DNA of 64,000 nt from UBA3263 sp964586765 (GTDB taxonomy: Bacteria; Bacteroidota; Bacteroidia; Bacteroidales; Muribaculaceae): positions 62,001 to 126,000 of the forward strand of contig CAZPHN010000001.1 of the NCBI GenBank assembly GCA_964586765.1, written 5' to 3'. Under the pieces are notes generated by a model. That model was not told the DNA's origin. It did not search any database and was given only the letters and a program-made list of their open reading frames with translations. Position numbers and translations under genes: made by a program. This document shows positions 26,666-35,510 of this stretch, piece after piece; positions within the stretch are counted from its first letter, which is position 1; every line of letters begins with the position of its first letter.

Positions 26666-26695
26666 CAAATTTACATCTTTTTCTAATCTGACAAA
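26666..26695 (-). promoter_or_regulatory. Promoter of serC-serA-gdhA-tatD
   Basis: On the minus strand TTTG (26692-26695) and TAAATTTG (26666-26673) are 18 bp apart, one base short of the usual spacer range. Transcription would begin about 28 nt before the serC ATG. Confidence 0.65.
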
Positions 26696-26736
26696 AGAAA
26701 AACAATATGTTTTTAGACATTTTTAGAGATTTTTCG

Positions 26737-26744
26737 TAACTTTG
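26737..26744 (+). promoter_or_regulatory. -7 promoter element of the glutaminyl cyclase-like gene (leaderless)
   Basis: TAACTTTG ends 5 bases before ATG 26750, so the predicted start site falls at or next to the start codon. The -33 region has only TTTT at 26711-26714 with a 22-bp spacer, so the -33 match is weak. Confidence 0.6.
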
Positions 26745-26749
26745 TAGCG

Positions 26750-27721
26750 ATGAAAAAGGCTCAATTCGTATTATATAGCGTGTTTTCTGTGGTTTTGGCA
26801 TCTGCGTGTGCCTGTGCCAAGAAAAACTCTGTGTCCGCTTCGGTTACTCAGCGTGACTCTGTTGAGATACCTTCTTTTTCTGCCGACAGTGCCTTTCGCA
26901 ATGTTTCGCGTCAGGTCGCTTTCGGACCGCGAATACCTCGTTCGGAAGCTCATGACAAGTGTGGATCTTGGCTCGCCGCGGAGTTGAGCCGGTATGGAGC
27001 CGATACGGTCATTTGTCAGACCACTGACCTTCCTGACTTTGGACCGATGACCAACATTATGGGGCGTTTCGGCGCAGAAAAGGCTGACCGTATTCTCTTT
27101 GTGGCTCACTGGGACTCACGTCCTGTTGCCGATGAGGAGACGGACCCTGCGAAACGCACGCAGCCCATAGATGGAGCTAACGATGGCGCGAGCGGTGTCG
27201 GCGTCCTGCTTGAGCTTGCACGCATTGTCGGGGAGACTTCGCCAAACGTAGGCGTTGATATTCTCTTGGTCGATGCCGAAGACTCAGGAAATGAAGGTGA
27301 CGAAGATTCTTGGGCGCGCGGCGCACAATATTTTGTCGAAAATATGACGTATGGCGTAGCGGAGTCAATGCCGCGTTATGCTGTGCTGCTTGACATGGTT
27401 GGCGGCGATGGCGCGGTTTTCCCCCGCGAGATGTTCTCTCACACCTATGCGCGCCCTATAGTAGACAAAATATGGGCTTTAGCTGCTGAAAACGGCATGG
27501 AAACACGATTTGTCAACCGTGTCGGAGGTGCAGTTAACGATGACCATCTGCCGCTTATCCGCGCCGGTATTCCTACGGTTGACATAATAGAAACAGCTCA
27601 TCCGCAGACCGGCTCGTTTAACCCGACATGGCATACCCTGCAAGATAATATTAATAATATTGACCCTGTGACATTAGGTGACGTAGGTCGCCTCATGACC
27701 ATATTAATTTATTCTGAATAA
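26750..27721 (+). CDS. M28-fold glutaminyl-peptide cyclotransferase-like lipoprotein
   Basis: A 323-residue exported protein of the M28 metallopeptidase fold. The N terminus is a lipoprotein-type signal with Cys residues (VVLASACACAKK). Zinc-ligand regions are FVAHWDSRPVA (His and Asp), DGANDGASGVGVLLELAR, LVDAEDSGNEGDED and NDDHLPLIRAGIPTVDII. The pattern, including HWDSR and the single-metal-like ED site, matches glutaminyl cyclases more closely than aminopeptidases; such enzymes convert N-terminal Gln to pyroglutamate, and a Porphyromonas homologue acts on exported proteins. That activity here is inference. The mRNA seems leaderless. sufE follows after 2 bp. Zinc aminopeptidase activity is the alternative. 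Confidence 0.82.
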   Translation: MKKAQFVLYSVFSVVLASACACAKKNSVSASVTQRDSVEIPSFSADSAFRNVSRQVAFGPRIPRSEAHDKCGSWLAAELSRYGADTVICQTTDLPDFGPMTNIMGRFGAEKADRILFVAHWDSRPVADEETDPAKRTQPIDGANDGASGVGVLLELARIVGETSPNVGVDILLVDAEDSGNEGDEDSWARGAQYFVENMTYGVAESMPRYAVLLDMVGGDGAVFPREMFSHTYARPIVDKIWALAAENGMETRFVNRVGGAVNDDHLPLIRAGIPTVDIIETAHPQTGSFNPTWHTLQDNINNIDPVTLGDVGRLMTILIYSE

Positions 27722-27723
27722 TA

Positions 27724-28143
27724 ATGACTATCAACGAAATTCAAGACGAGATTATCGAAGAATTTTCAGAATTCGATGACTGGATGGACCGTTACGGTTA
27801 TATTATAGACCTCGGCAACCAGTTACCTCCGATTGAGGAAAAATTCAAGACTCCTCAGCATCTTATTGAAGGCTGTCAGAGCCGCGTATGGATTAATGCA
27901 GAAAAGAATTCAGAAGGAAAACTTGAATTTACAGCTGATTCTGACGCTATAATTGTAAAAGGAATTATTTCGCTCCTCATCAAGGTGCTAAACAATCAGA
28001 CGCCTGAAGATATTCTGAATGCCGACCTTTATTTTATTGACAAGATAGGTCTGGCAGAACATCTGTCGCCTACCCGCTCGAATGGACTTCTTGCCATGGT
28101 GAAGCAGATGCGCGCTTATGCCCTTGCCTACAAAGACAAATAA
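27724..28143 (+). CDS. sufE: SufE-family sulfur acceptor
   Basis: A 139-residue SufE-like protein. SufE takes sulfur from the cysteine desulfurase SufS on a conserved Cys and stimulates it for iron-sulfur cluster assembly. The acceptor is C51 in LIEGCQSRVWI, the family signature; the C-terminal GLAEHLSPTRSNGLLAMVKQ is also typical. No suf structural genes are in the window, so SufE is separated from the machinery, which is common in Bacteroidales. It lies 2 bp after the cyclase-like gene and 33 bp before the peptide transporter. Confidence 0.93.
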   Translation: MTINEIQDEIIEEFSEFDDWMDRYGYIIDLGNQLPPIEEKFKTPQHLIEGCQSRVWINAEKNSEGKLEFTADSDAIIVKGIISLLIKVLNNQTPEDILNADLYFIDKIGLAEHLSPTRSNGLLAMVKQMRAYALAYKDK

Positions 28144-28176
28144 TAATTTTTTAAATAATCTCAATCATTATCAACC

Positions 28177-29868
28177 ATGTTTAAAAATCAACCGGCAGGC
28201 TTGTATATACTGTCGCTCGCTAATACCGGCGAACGTTTCGGTTACTACACCATGCTTGCTATTTTCCTGCTCTTCCTGCAGGCGAAGTTCGGACTTGACT
28301 CTGCGGTTTCAGGTCAGATTTATGCGGGTTTCCTCGCGTTAGTTTATTTTATGCCTCTTGTAGGCGGTTGGGTTGCTGACAAGTGGAGTTTCTCCAAGTG
28401 TGTCGTTACCGGCATCTGCGTAATGTTTGCCGGTTATGCTATTATGGCTATCCCTACTGAGATTCGTTCAACCTCGTCACTGATTATTCTATGCGCCGCG
28501 CTGATTCTCATTGCTGCCGGTACCGGTCTTTTCAAGGGTAACCTGCAGGTAATGGTCGGTGACCTATATAATAATGCCAAGTATAGCGGTCAGCGTGATG
28601 CAGCCTTCTCGCTTTTCTATATGGCAATCAACATTGGTTCGATGTTTGCCCCTATGGCAGCCACTGCAATGTGTAATGTAGCCATGAAGGCAAAAGGTCT
28701 TACCTATGTTTCATCTCTGCCCGCAATCTGTAATCAGTATCTTGATGGTGCCGAAAACGGAGCTGAGCTGATTCAGGTAGCTTCTGAAAACAATATGGCA
28801 GTTGGCAGTGATGTCGCAGCATGGGCTTCGGAGTATATTTCAACTCTCTCAACGGGTTATAGCTACGCTTTCGCTATTGCTTGCGCATCGTTGGTAGTAA
28901 GTTTTCTGATTTACTTCCTTGGTCGCAAAACTTACGCTCATATCCTTACCGACAAGAAGAATCCGACCGCTAAGGCAGCTGAAACTACCGGTCCGGAACT
29001 TACTCCCGCCCAGACTAAGCAGCGCGTTGTTGCCCTCCTGCTTGTTTTCGCCGTTGTTATCTTCTTCTGGATGGTGTTCCACCAGAACGGTGCTACGCTG
29101 ACCGAATTTGCCAAGAGCTGCACAGCTTCCGAGGCTGGAGGCTGGACCCGCATCGGCTTTAACGTATGGGCACTTCTTACCATTGCCGTTGGCGTATATG
29201 CCGGCTTCTCGGTATTCCAGAGCGAAAGCAAAACTGCCAAACTCATTTCCGGTGTTATCTTCCTTGCCGCAGCTTACGGTGTTTATTGTTTCTATAATGC
29301 TACACCCGACCCCGTTACCGGTCTGCAGCCCCAGATTTATCAGCAGTTCAACCCCTTCTATGTTGTTGCCCTGACTCCCTTCTCACTTGCTTTCTTCGGA
29401 TGGCTTGCCAAGCGCAAAAAAGAGCCTTCTGCACCTCGCAAAATCGGTTACGGTATGCTGATGGCTGCCGTTGCTTACGGAGTTATGCTCATTGGTTCGC
29501 TTGCCATTGTAGGCACTCAGTCTGCCGTATCTCCCAACTGGCTTATCGGAACATATCTGCTTTTGACTTTTGCCGAGCTCCTTCTGTCTCCGATGGGTAT
29601 CTCATTTGTCAGCAAGGTGGCTCCTCCCAAACTTAAGGGTTCAATGATGGGCGGTTGGTTTGCAGCAACCGCTGTAGGTAACTATTTAGTGTCTATTCCA
29701 ATGCTCCTTTGGGGCAAGATTCCCGTGTGGACCCTTTGGGGAATTCTGGTAGTTATCTGTCTTATCTCCGCAGCATTCATATTCTCAATCATGAAGAAGC
29801 TCGAAGCTGCTACATCTGACATGCCGGTGCCTGAACCCGAAGAGACTCTCGCCGATCCCGCAAACTAA
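28177..29868 (+). CDS. POT/PTR2-family proton-coupled oligopeptide transporter
   Basis: A 563-residue inner-membrane protein of the major facilitator fold with 12 or more predicted helices. The POT signature is present near the N terminus (NTGERFGYYTMLAIFLLFLQ, containing the ExxER-type motif) and GTGLFKGNLQVMVGDLY matches the second family motif. FAELLLSPMGISFVSKVAP fits the third. Members import di- and tripeptides with protons. A second, unrelated peptide transporter (OPT) follows downstream, suggesting a peptide-uptake locus. It could be co-transcribed with sufE (33-bp gap). Confidence 0.93.
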   Translation: MFKNQPAGLYILSLANTGERFGYYTMLAIFLLFLQAKFGLDSAVSGQIYAGFLALVYFMPLVGGWVADKWSFSKCVVTGICVMFAGYAIMAIPTEIRSTSSLIILCAALILIAAGTGLFKGNLQVMVGDLYNNAKYSGQRDAAFSLFYMAINIGSMFAPMAATAMCNVAMKAKGLTYVSSLPAICNQYLDGAENGAELIQVASENNMAVGSDVAAWASEYISTLSTGYSYAFAIACASLVVSFLIYFLGRKTYAHILTDKKNPTAKAAETTGPELTPAQTKQRVVALLLVFAVVIFFWMVFHQNGATLTEFAKSCTASEAGGWTRIGFNVWALLTIAVGVYAGFSVFQSESKTAKLISGVIFLAAAYGVYCFYNATPDPVTGLQPQIYQQFNPFYVVALTPFSLAFFGWLAKRKKEPSAPRKIGYGMLMAAVAYGVMLIGSLAIVGTQSAVSPNWLIGTYLLLTFAELLLSPMGISFVSKVAPPKLKGSMMGGWFAATAVGNYLVSIPMLLWGKIPVWTLWGILVVICLISAAFIFSIMKKLEAATSDMPVPEPEETLADPAN

Positions 29869-29876
29869 GAATTGTG

Positions 29877-29955
29877 TTTAGTGTTTAGTGTTGAATGTTT
29901 AGTCTAATCAGCCAAATTAACCTGTTGCTATAAACATTCAGCACTAAACACTAAA
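29877..29955. repeat. Long imperfect inverted repeat of TTTAGTG units
   Basis: The left arm (29877-29901) and right arm (29931-29955) are complementary over 25 bp with one G-U type mismatch, around a 29-nt loop. Each arm contains tandem TTTAGTG units. There is no T-run after the right arm, so it does not look like a standard terminator. It may be a dispersed intergenic repeat or an mRNA stability element between the two peptide transporter genes. Confidence 0.75.
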
Positions 29956-29980
29956 CTATAAACCCAAAACCAAAATCCAA

Positions 29981-31957
29981 ATGAACGAAAACGAAATCAA
30001 GGAATCAGACCTTCAGGCATTGCCGGAGAATGCGTTCCGCGAGCTTGCCGCCGATGAAGAGTATCGTCCGATACTCCACCCGGCTCACGACACCAAGGAG
30101 GTTACTCCCTACTCTGTCGGCATGGGTCTGCTCCTCGCGGTTATCTTCTCTGCCGCTGCCGCCTATCTCGGTCTGCGCGTAGGTCAGGTCTTTGAGGCTG
30201 CTATACCTATCGCTATTATCGCCGTTGGACTCAGTCAGGCTCTCAAAAAGGACAACCCACTGGGGCAGAATGTAATTATACAATCTATCGGTGCTTGCTC
30301 GGGTGTAATAGTTGCCGGTGCAATCTTCACCCTCCCAGCTCTTTATATTCTTCAGGGTACATATCCTGAAATTACAGTGAACTTTCTGCAGATATTTATG
30401 TCGTCGCTGCTTGGCGGCATTCTTGGCATTCTGTTCTTTATTCCGTTCCGTAAGTATTTTGTAAAGGATATGCACGGAAAATATCCTTTCCCCGAGGCTA
30501 CGGCAACTACTCAGGTGCTTGTAAGTGCGCAGGCAAAGGGTTCCGGTTCGCAGGCAAAGACACTGATTGTCGCTTCACTTATTGGCGGTATATATGATTA
30601 TATCGTGGCTACTTTCGGCTGGTGGGCTGAAACTGTTACCACCACTGCCGCCGGCTGGGGTCAGGCTATTGCAGATAAATTCAAGGTTGTAATGAGTTGC
30701 AATACCGGTGCTGCACTTCTCGGGCTCGGTTACATTGTAGGTCTGAAATATGCCTTTGTAATCTTTGCCGGCTCTCTGTTTGTATGGTGGATTCTGATTC
30801 CTTTGATGGGCAACTCAGCCGAGATGGCTGCTATGTCTCCCCAGCAGATTTTCAGTGACCATGCGCGACTTATCGGTATTGGCGGCATTGCCATGGCAGG
30901 TATTATCGGTATTATCAAGTCATGGCCCATAATAATGCAGGCTGTAGGTCTTGCTGTACGCGAATTTAAGGGTGGAAGCTCCGAAGGACAGAAGCCGGTA
31001 CGCTGGCAAACCGATATCAGCATGAAGTCAATTGTAGCCTACATGGTACTTGCCCTCGTGGTAGTGTTCCTCTTCTTCTGGCTTGGTGTTATCGGTACTC
31101 TCTGGCAGGCTGCCGTGGCATGGCTCGTTGTTACAGTCATTGCGTTCCTATTTACTACTGTGGCTGCGAATGCAATCGCCATTGTCGGTTCAAATCCTGT
31201 CAGCGGTATGACGTTGATGACTCTGATTATTGCATCCGCCATATTCGTAGGTATCGGACTTAACGGTACAAACGGCATTGTGGCTGCTATGGTCATAGGC
31301 GGTGTTGTTTGTACGGCTCTGTCTATGGCAGGCGGTTTTGTGACCGACCTGAAGATTGGCTATTGGGTTGGCTCTACACCCCGCAAACAGGAATCGTGGA
31401 AATTCCTTGGCACTCTTGTCAGTGCAGCTACCGTTGGCGGTGTTATTCTCCTCCTGAATAACGTATATGGTTTCTATGTTACTCCGGAACATCCCAATCC
31501 TCTTGTAGCTCCTCAGGCTAATGCTATGGCTAAAGTGATTGAGCCGCTGATGATGGGTGGCGAAACTCCGTGGATTTACTATTTCTGCGGTGCAGTCCTC
31601 GCCCTGTTGCTTAATTGGCTCGGTGTTCCCGCTCTTGCATTCTGTCTGGGTATGTTCATTCCTTTGAGCCTTAACACACCGATGCTTGTCGGCGGTGCTG
31701 TAGCTTGGTTTGTTGAACACAGTTCGAAAGACAAGGCTATCAGCGATGCCCGTCGTGATCGTGGCACACTTATTTCTTCCGGTTTGATTGCCGGCGGCGC
31801 ACTTTTCGGCGTTTTTGCGGCATTGACTAAGTTCTGCGGATATGAGTATACAAATCCCCTGTCGGAAGGTACCTCTCAGATTCTCGGTCTGGTTGCTTAT
31901 GCTGCTCTGATATGTTATGTATGGTGGGCAAGCTGCCGTGAAAAGAAACTCGCTTGA
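29981..31957 (+). CDS. OPT-family oligopeptide transporter
   Basis: A 658-residue polytopic inner-membrane protein. Typical prokaryotic OPT features are the long series of Gly/Ala-rich helices, KYPFPEATATTQVLVSAQ (the PFPEA stretch is a strong family mark), NPVSGMTLMTLI and GMFIPLSLNTPMLVGG. OPT members import oligopeptides or metal-chelates. The N-terminal 40 residues are cytosolic and acidic. It starts 25 bp after the TTTAGTG inverted repeat, and its 3' end overlaps the next gene, indicating coupling. Confidence 0.93.
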   Translation: MNENEIKESDLQALPENAFRELAADEEYRPILHPAHDTKEVTPYSVGMGLLLAVIFSAAAAYLGLRVGQVFEAAIPIAIIAVGLSQALKKDNPLGQNVIIQSIGACSGVIVAGAIFTLPALYILQGTYPEITVNFLQIFMSSLLGGILGILFFIPFRKYFVKDMHGKYPFPEATATTQVLVSAQAKGSGSQAKTLIVASLIGGIYDYIVATFGWWAETVTTTAAGWGQAIADKFKVVMSCNTGAALLGLGYIVGLKYAFVIFAGSLFVWWILIPLMGNSAEMAAMSPQQIFSDHARLIGIGGIAMAGIIGIIKSWPIIMQAVGLAVREFKGGSSEGQKPVRWQTDISMKSIVAYMVLALVVVFLFFWLGVIGTLWQAAVAWLVVTVIAFLFTTVAANAIAIVGSNPVSGMTLMTLIIASAIFVGIGLNGTNGIVAAMVIGGVVCTALSMAGGFVTDLKIGYWVGSTPRKQESWKFLGTLVSAATVGGVILLLNNVYGFYVTPEHPNPLVAPQANAMAKVIEPLMMGGETPWIYYFCGAVLALLLNWLGVPALAFCLGMFIPLSLNTPMLVGGAVAWFVEHSSKDKAISDARRDRGTLISSGLIAGGALFGVFAALTKFCGYEYTNPLSEGTSQILGLVAYAALICYVWWASCREKKLA

Positions 31958-33224
31958 CAATAAAATACTTGCACTCGCCGTACCGGCGATAATTGCAAAT
32001 ATAACTACTCCACTGCTCAGTTTGATTGACATTGCTATTGTCGGTCATCTGGGCAGTGCCTCTTATGTGGGTGCCGTTGCCGTTGGCGGTACCCTTTTCT
32101 CAATGCTCTACTGGATGTTTTCGTTCCTCAGGTTCGGTACCTCAGGGCTGACTGCTCAGGCTGTAGGTTCAGGTAACGAACGAGAGCGCAGTGTGACGTT
32201 GCTTCGCTCACTTCTTATAGGATTTACGGCATCGGTGGTGCTGATTGCATTTCATAATCCGGTTGGACGTATTGCGCTTGACTTTATGGATACTGACGCG
32301 GAAACCCGCGCACTCGCGTCAACATACTTCTCAATTTTGATTTACGGTGCGCCGGCTGTCTTAACTCAGTATGCCCTTACCGGATGGTTTATAGGGTGTC
32401 AAAACACACGCACCCCGATGTGGATTTCGCTGGTTATTAATGTTACGAACATTATAGCCTCACTTGTTTTGGTATTCGGATTACATATGAAGATTGAGGG
32501 TGTTGCTATTGGAACTCTCATCGCGCAGTGGATTGGTACAGCGTGTGCTCTTATGGCTGCGCGACCTCACATGCAGCCATTGAAGGACGTTTTGCGCCCT
32601 AATGAATTAAAACGCTTTTTTTCGGTTAATATCGATATATTTCTGCGAACTTTATGTCTGATTGCGGTCAGTGTCTGGTTTACACGTAGCGGTGCATCAC
32701 AAGGCGCGGAAATTCTTGCAGTAAACTCCATGTTATTGCAACTTTTTATCCTTTTCAGTTACTTTATGGATGGTTTTGCTTTTGCTGCCGAGGCTTTATG
32801 TGGCAAAATCCTTGGACAGGGAAATAATATTGAGCTAAAAAACTGTATACGGCGATTAATGCGGTGGGGACTCGCTATGGCGTTGATTTTTACGGTAATT
32901 TATACATTGGGAGGTGAAGCATTCCTCCGTTTGCTTACTGATGACCGTTCGATAATTGATGCTTCCGAGCCATACAGGCTCTGGGCGGCGGCAGTACCGC
33001 TTGCCGGCTTCATGGCTTTTACTGCTGACGGAATAGTTATCGGGCTGACCCGAACCCGACTGATGTTAAGCTCTATGGCAATAGCCACACTCGCCTATTT
33101 TGTCCTTTGGTTCTGGCTCAACCCGATTTTAGGCAATCATGCCCTTTGGATAGCGTTTCTTACTTATCTTTTTTTGCGAGGAGTCCTGATAATGGTGTTT
33201 TTGAAACGCGATGATAGAACGTAG
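31917..33224 (+). CDS. MATE-family multidrug/toxin exporter
   Basis: A 435-residue protein with 12 predicted membrane helices in two similar halves. LDNKILALAVPAIIANITTPLLSLIDIAIVGHLG is the standard MATE opening (motif within residues 13-46), and LTGWFIGCQNTRTPMWISL is a family mark. It exports drugs or other solutes with Na+ or H+. ATG 31917 overlaps the OPT gene by 41 nt; GTG 31938 (VKRNSLDNKI) would reduce the overlap to 20 nt and is an equally reasonable start. Its 3' end overlaps the converging permease gene by 65 nt. DinF-like is the closest subtype by eye. Confidence 0.92.
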   Translation: MYGGQAAVKRNSLDNKILALAVPAIIANITTPLLSLIDIAIVGHLGSASYVGAVAVGGTLFSMLYWMFSFLRFGTSGLTAQAVGSGNERERSVTLLRSLLIGFTASVVLIAFHNPVGRIALDFMDTDAETRALASTYFSILIYGAPAVLTQYALTGWFIGCQNTRTPMWISLVINVTNIIASLVLVFGLHMKIEGVAIGTLIAQWIGTACALMAARPHMQPLKDVLRPNELKRFFSVNIDIFLRTLCLIAVSVWFTRSGASQGAEILAVNSMLLQLFILFSYFMDGFAFAAEALCGKILGQGNNIELKNCIRRLMRWGLAMALIFTVIYTLGGEAFLRLLTDDRSIIDASEPYRLWAAAVPLAGFMAFTADGIVIGLTRTRLMLSSMAIATLAYFVLWFWLNPILGNHALWIAFLTYLFLRGVLIMVFLKRDDRT

Positions 33225-34350
33225 CTGCAAGAATCATATAAACTATCGCCTGAATCCATAGCCCTATAAACTCAGGTTCAACCTGACTTAAGTCAGCACC
33301 CATTGACTGAATCCTGACGTAACCGTTCAGTGCAAAGGTAGACGGGAACATCATTCCTAAAATTCTCCAGAACTCGGGCACTGCTGTTCCGGGCCATGAG
33401 ATGCCGGAAATAAACAGCAATGGAAGCGACATAAATACATACAACATTATGCAGTCCTCGCGGCGGAATATGAATGCAGAGAAAGTTATTGCCATAAAAA
33501 TGCATGCAAGCAGGTAAGGAATCATAAACAGAATGAAATCACTTACCGAGCCAAGCATCGGGAGAGTAAATATATCCGTTACGAAATAGAACATGTAGAG
33601 AGCCTCAAGCATATAGAGCGGAAAATATAGCAGCGTCTTTCCAAGCAATACAGCGAGAGTATTATCAAACTCCGGACGCGGAGGCAGCGCACGCCCGGCA
33701 TATCTCTCGCGGGTTTCTCCGCCTGTCATACCGATTGCAAGCATAAGGGTCTGCTGTAAAATCAGCATTAACACTGCCGGAAGAAGAAATCCCGCAAACC
33801 CTGCCTTCGGGTTAAATAATGCCACTTCATCATATTCGACCGGTTGGGTCGCTATTTCAAGCTGACGGTCTGTTCCTCCGGTATAAAACTTGTTTGCCTT
33901 TATCTCCTTATTGAGTTCAAGAGAAACATTGGTGGATGAAAGCATCAGCGATTTATAATAAAGCATACCTGCCATGTCGGCATAGACTCCAATAGTAGCC
34001 TGTTCGCCGCGAGCAAGCAGTTTATCAAAATCAGCCGGAATATGGATGGTTCCGTATGTAATACCTTCTTGGTTCATCGCCTCTGCCTCATCCATTGTTG
34101 CAGCGCGCGCGGCAACCTCAACATCGGCTGTAGCATCAAGCATTCTGACAAACTTACGGCTGAGTTGAGAATTAGCCTCATCAACCACAGCGACCGGTAC
34201 CTCATGGACGGTCTCGTTGTTATAAATAAATGCGTAAAGCAGAGGATATGCCAAGGGAACAATCAACGCAAAAAGTATTATTCCGGAATCGCGTCTGATG
34301 TTGCGAAATTCGAATAACCAAACTTTATATATGTCAATCAGGAAATTCAT
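33160..34350 (-). CDS. ABC-2 type export permease (second of two)
   Basis: A 396-residue ABC-2 permease of the YbhS/YhhJ type: one N-terminal helix (about 20-42, IILFALIVPLAYPLLYAF), a large extracytoplasmic domain starting with VPVAVVDEANSQLSRKFVR, and five to six C-terminal helices. The motif ISGISWPGTAVPEFWR near the C terminus is typical. It overlaps the preceding permease by 4 nt (ATG/stop overlap), and its last 65 nt are antisense to the end of the MATE gene. The two permeases probably form a heterodimer feeding HlyD and TolC. No ATPase gene adjoins. Confidence 0.9.
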   Translation of the reverse strand: MNFLIDIYKVWLFEFRNIRRDSGIILFALIVPLAYPLLYAFIYNNETVHEVPVAVVDEANSQLSRKFVRMLDATADVEVAARAATMDEAEAMNQEGITYGTIHIPADFDKLLARGEQATIGVYADMAGMLYYKSLMLSSTNVSLELNKEIKANKFYTGGTDRQLEIATQPVEYDEVALFNPKAGFAGFLLPAVLMLILQQTLMLAIGMTGGETRERYAGRALPPRPEFDNTLAVLLGKTLLYFPLYMLEALYMFYFVTDIFTLPMLGSVSDFILFMIPYLLACIFMAITFSAFIFRREDCIMLYVFMSLPLLFISGISWPGTAVPEFWRILGMMFPSTFALNGYVRIQSMGADLSQVEPEFIGLWIQAIVYMILAATFYHRVSKTPLSGLLAKKDK

Positions 34351-35510
34351 GGTTTATATACGGCATGACGGAACGCATGGCTCAGCATAGGCATGGCACA
34401 TAACGGAAGCAGCAGGAAACATAGAAGTGCTACAACCGATGTCCAAGCGGTCATGATTGACCAGCCGTGTAATGCGATATTTACATAAATCAAATAATAG
34501 TGACGCAGAGGGAAAAGCCATGCTGCAGCCTGAAGAATAGGATCCATAGCCATTACCGGGAATGAGCATCCTGAAAGCGAAATGCTGACTATACCCCAAA
34601 GCGAGCATATACTCATAGCCATTCGCATCTGACCCTGCATAAGTCCGAATACGAACGTGGCGAATGCTTGAGCGGCAAGAACAGACAATACTCCTACTCC
34701 CCATATTTCCCACAGCGGACAATGACATGGAAAACCAAGGTAGCGATAGAATACCACATCATAAAGCAGTACCATCAGTGAGAAGATTACGGTCTGAGGT
34801 GCAAGTTTACCTACGAGAGCGGTAAATGTCGAATCTCCCGCCATGGCGTATAGCTTTTTCTGTTTGTTGTATTTCCATTCCAGACCTAACGTATAAGACG
34901 TGAACAGCAGAACGAAAATCAACAGACAACCGGGCACGACAATATTGCTTAAATAGACGGAATAGTCAAGTACGCTGTTGCCAATTGGATGCGCCTCGAT
35001 AACAATCGGACGAATCGCTGCCATCGCTTGGTCATCGGTCATTCCTTTTGCAAGAAAGGTTGAACGGGAAATCGCCATACCGGCAAGCTCTGAAGCAGTG
35101 CGCAGGTCACGCATCAATAGTGACCCGGCAACAAGGTATGACTGATTCGTATAGAATGCCAGTCGGGGCTGACGCTGTGCCAAGGCGCGCTCGGTAGTCC
35201 CTTTGGGAATATGCAGAAACGCATAGATTTCACCTCGCTGCATGGCATCGCGCGCCTCACTTACTGACCCGTAGTTATGGCTTATCTTGGTCTGTTCCAT
35301 GGCGTCAAGCGTGCGAACAATGGTGCGGGTAATCTGCGTATTATCCTCATCGACAAGACCTGCCGGAAGGTCCTTTGGCAAACCGTCACTCATAAGGGAG
35401 GTAAAAAACACAAGAATGATGATTGGCGCGACAAAAAGCAGCGTCAACATCATCGGTCGTTTTGAAAACAACCGGATTTCGCGCCCCCAGATTTTAAGGA
35501 GTCGCTTCAT
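34347..35510 (-). CDS. ABC-2 type export permease (first of two)
   Basis: A 387-residue ABC-2 permease related to its downstream neighbour. It has an N-terminal helix (LLFVAPIIILVFFTSLM), a soluble loop with LPAGLVDEDNTQITRTIVRT that mirrors the VAVVDEANSQLS loop of the other permease, and a C-terminal membrane block with SGCSFPVMAMDP. It overlaps hlyD-like gene and the second permease gene by 4 nt each, indicating translational coupling. Substrate unknown. Confidence 0.9.
   Translation of the reverse strand: MKRLLKIWGREIRLFSKRPMMLTLLFVAPIIILVFFTSLMSDGLPKDLPAGLVDEDNTQITRTIVRTLDAMEQTKISHNYGSVSEARDAMQRGEIYAFLHIPKGTTERALAQRQPRLAFYTNQSYLVAGSLLMRDLRTASELAGMAISRSTFLAKGMTDDQAMAAIRPIVIEAHPIGNSVLDYSVYLSNIVVPGCLLIFVLLFTSYTLGLEWKYNKQKKLYAMAGDSTFTALVGKLAPQTVIFSLMVLLYDVVFYRYLGFPCHCPLWEIWGVGVLSVLAAQAFATFVFGLMQGQMRMAMSICSLWGIVSISLSGCSFPVMAMDPILQAAAWLFPLRHYYLIYVNIALHGWSIMTAWTSVVALLCFLLLPLCAMPMLSHAFRHAVYKP

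Noticed and set aside
31190..32032. 280-codon open frame on the minus strand opposite the OPT transporter
   Set aside because: Antisense shadow: the plus strand holds clear transporter motifs in this span and the minus product is Cys/His/Arg-rich without domains.
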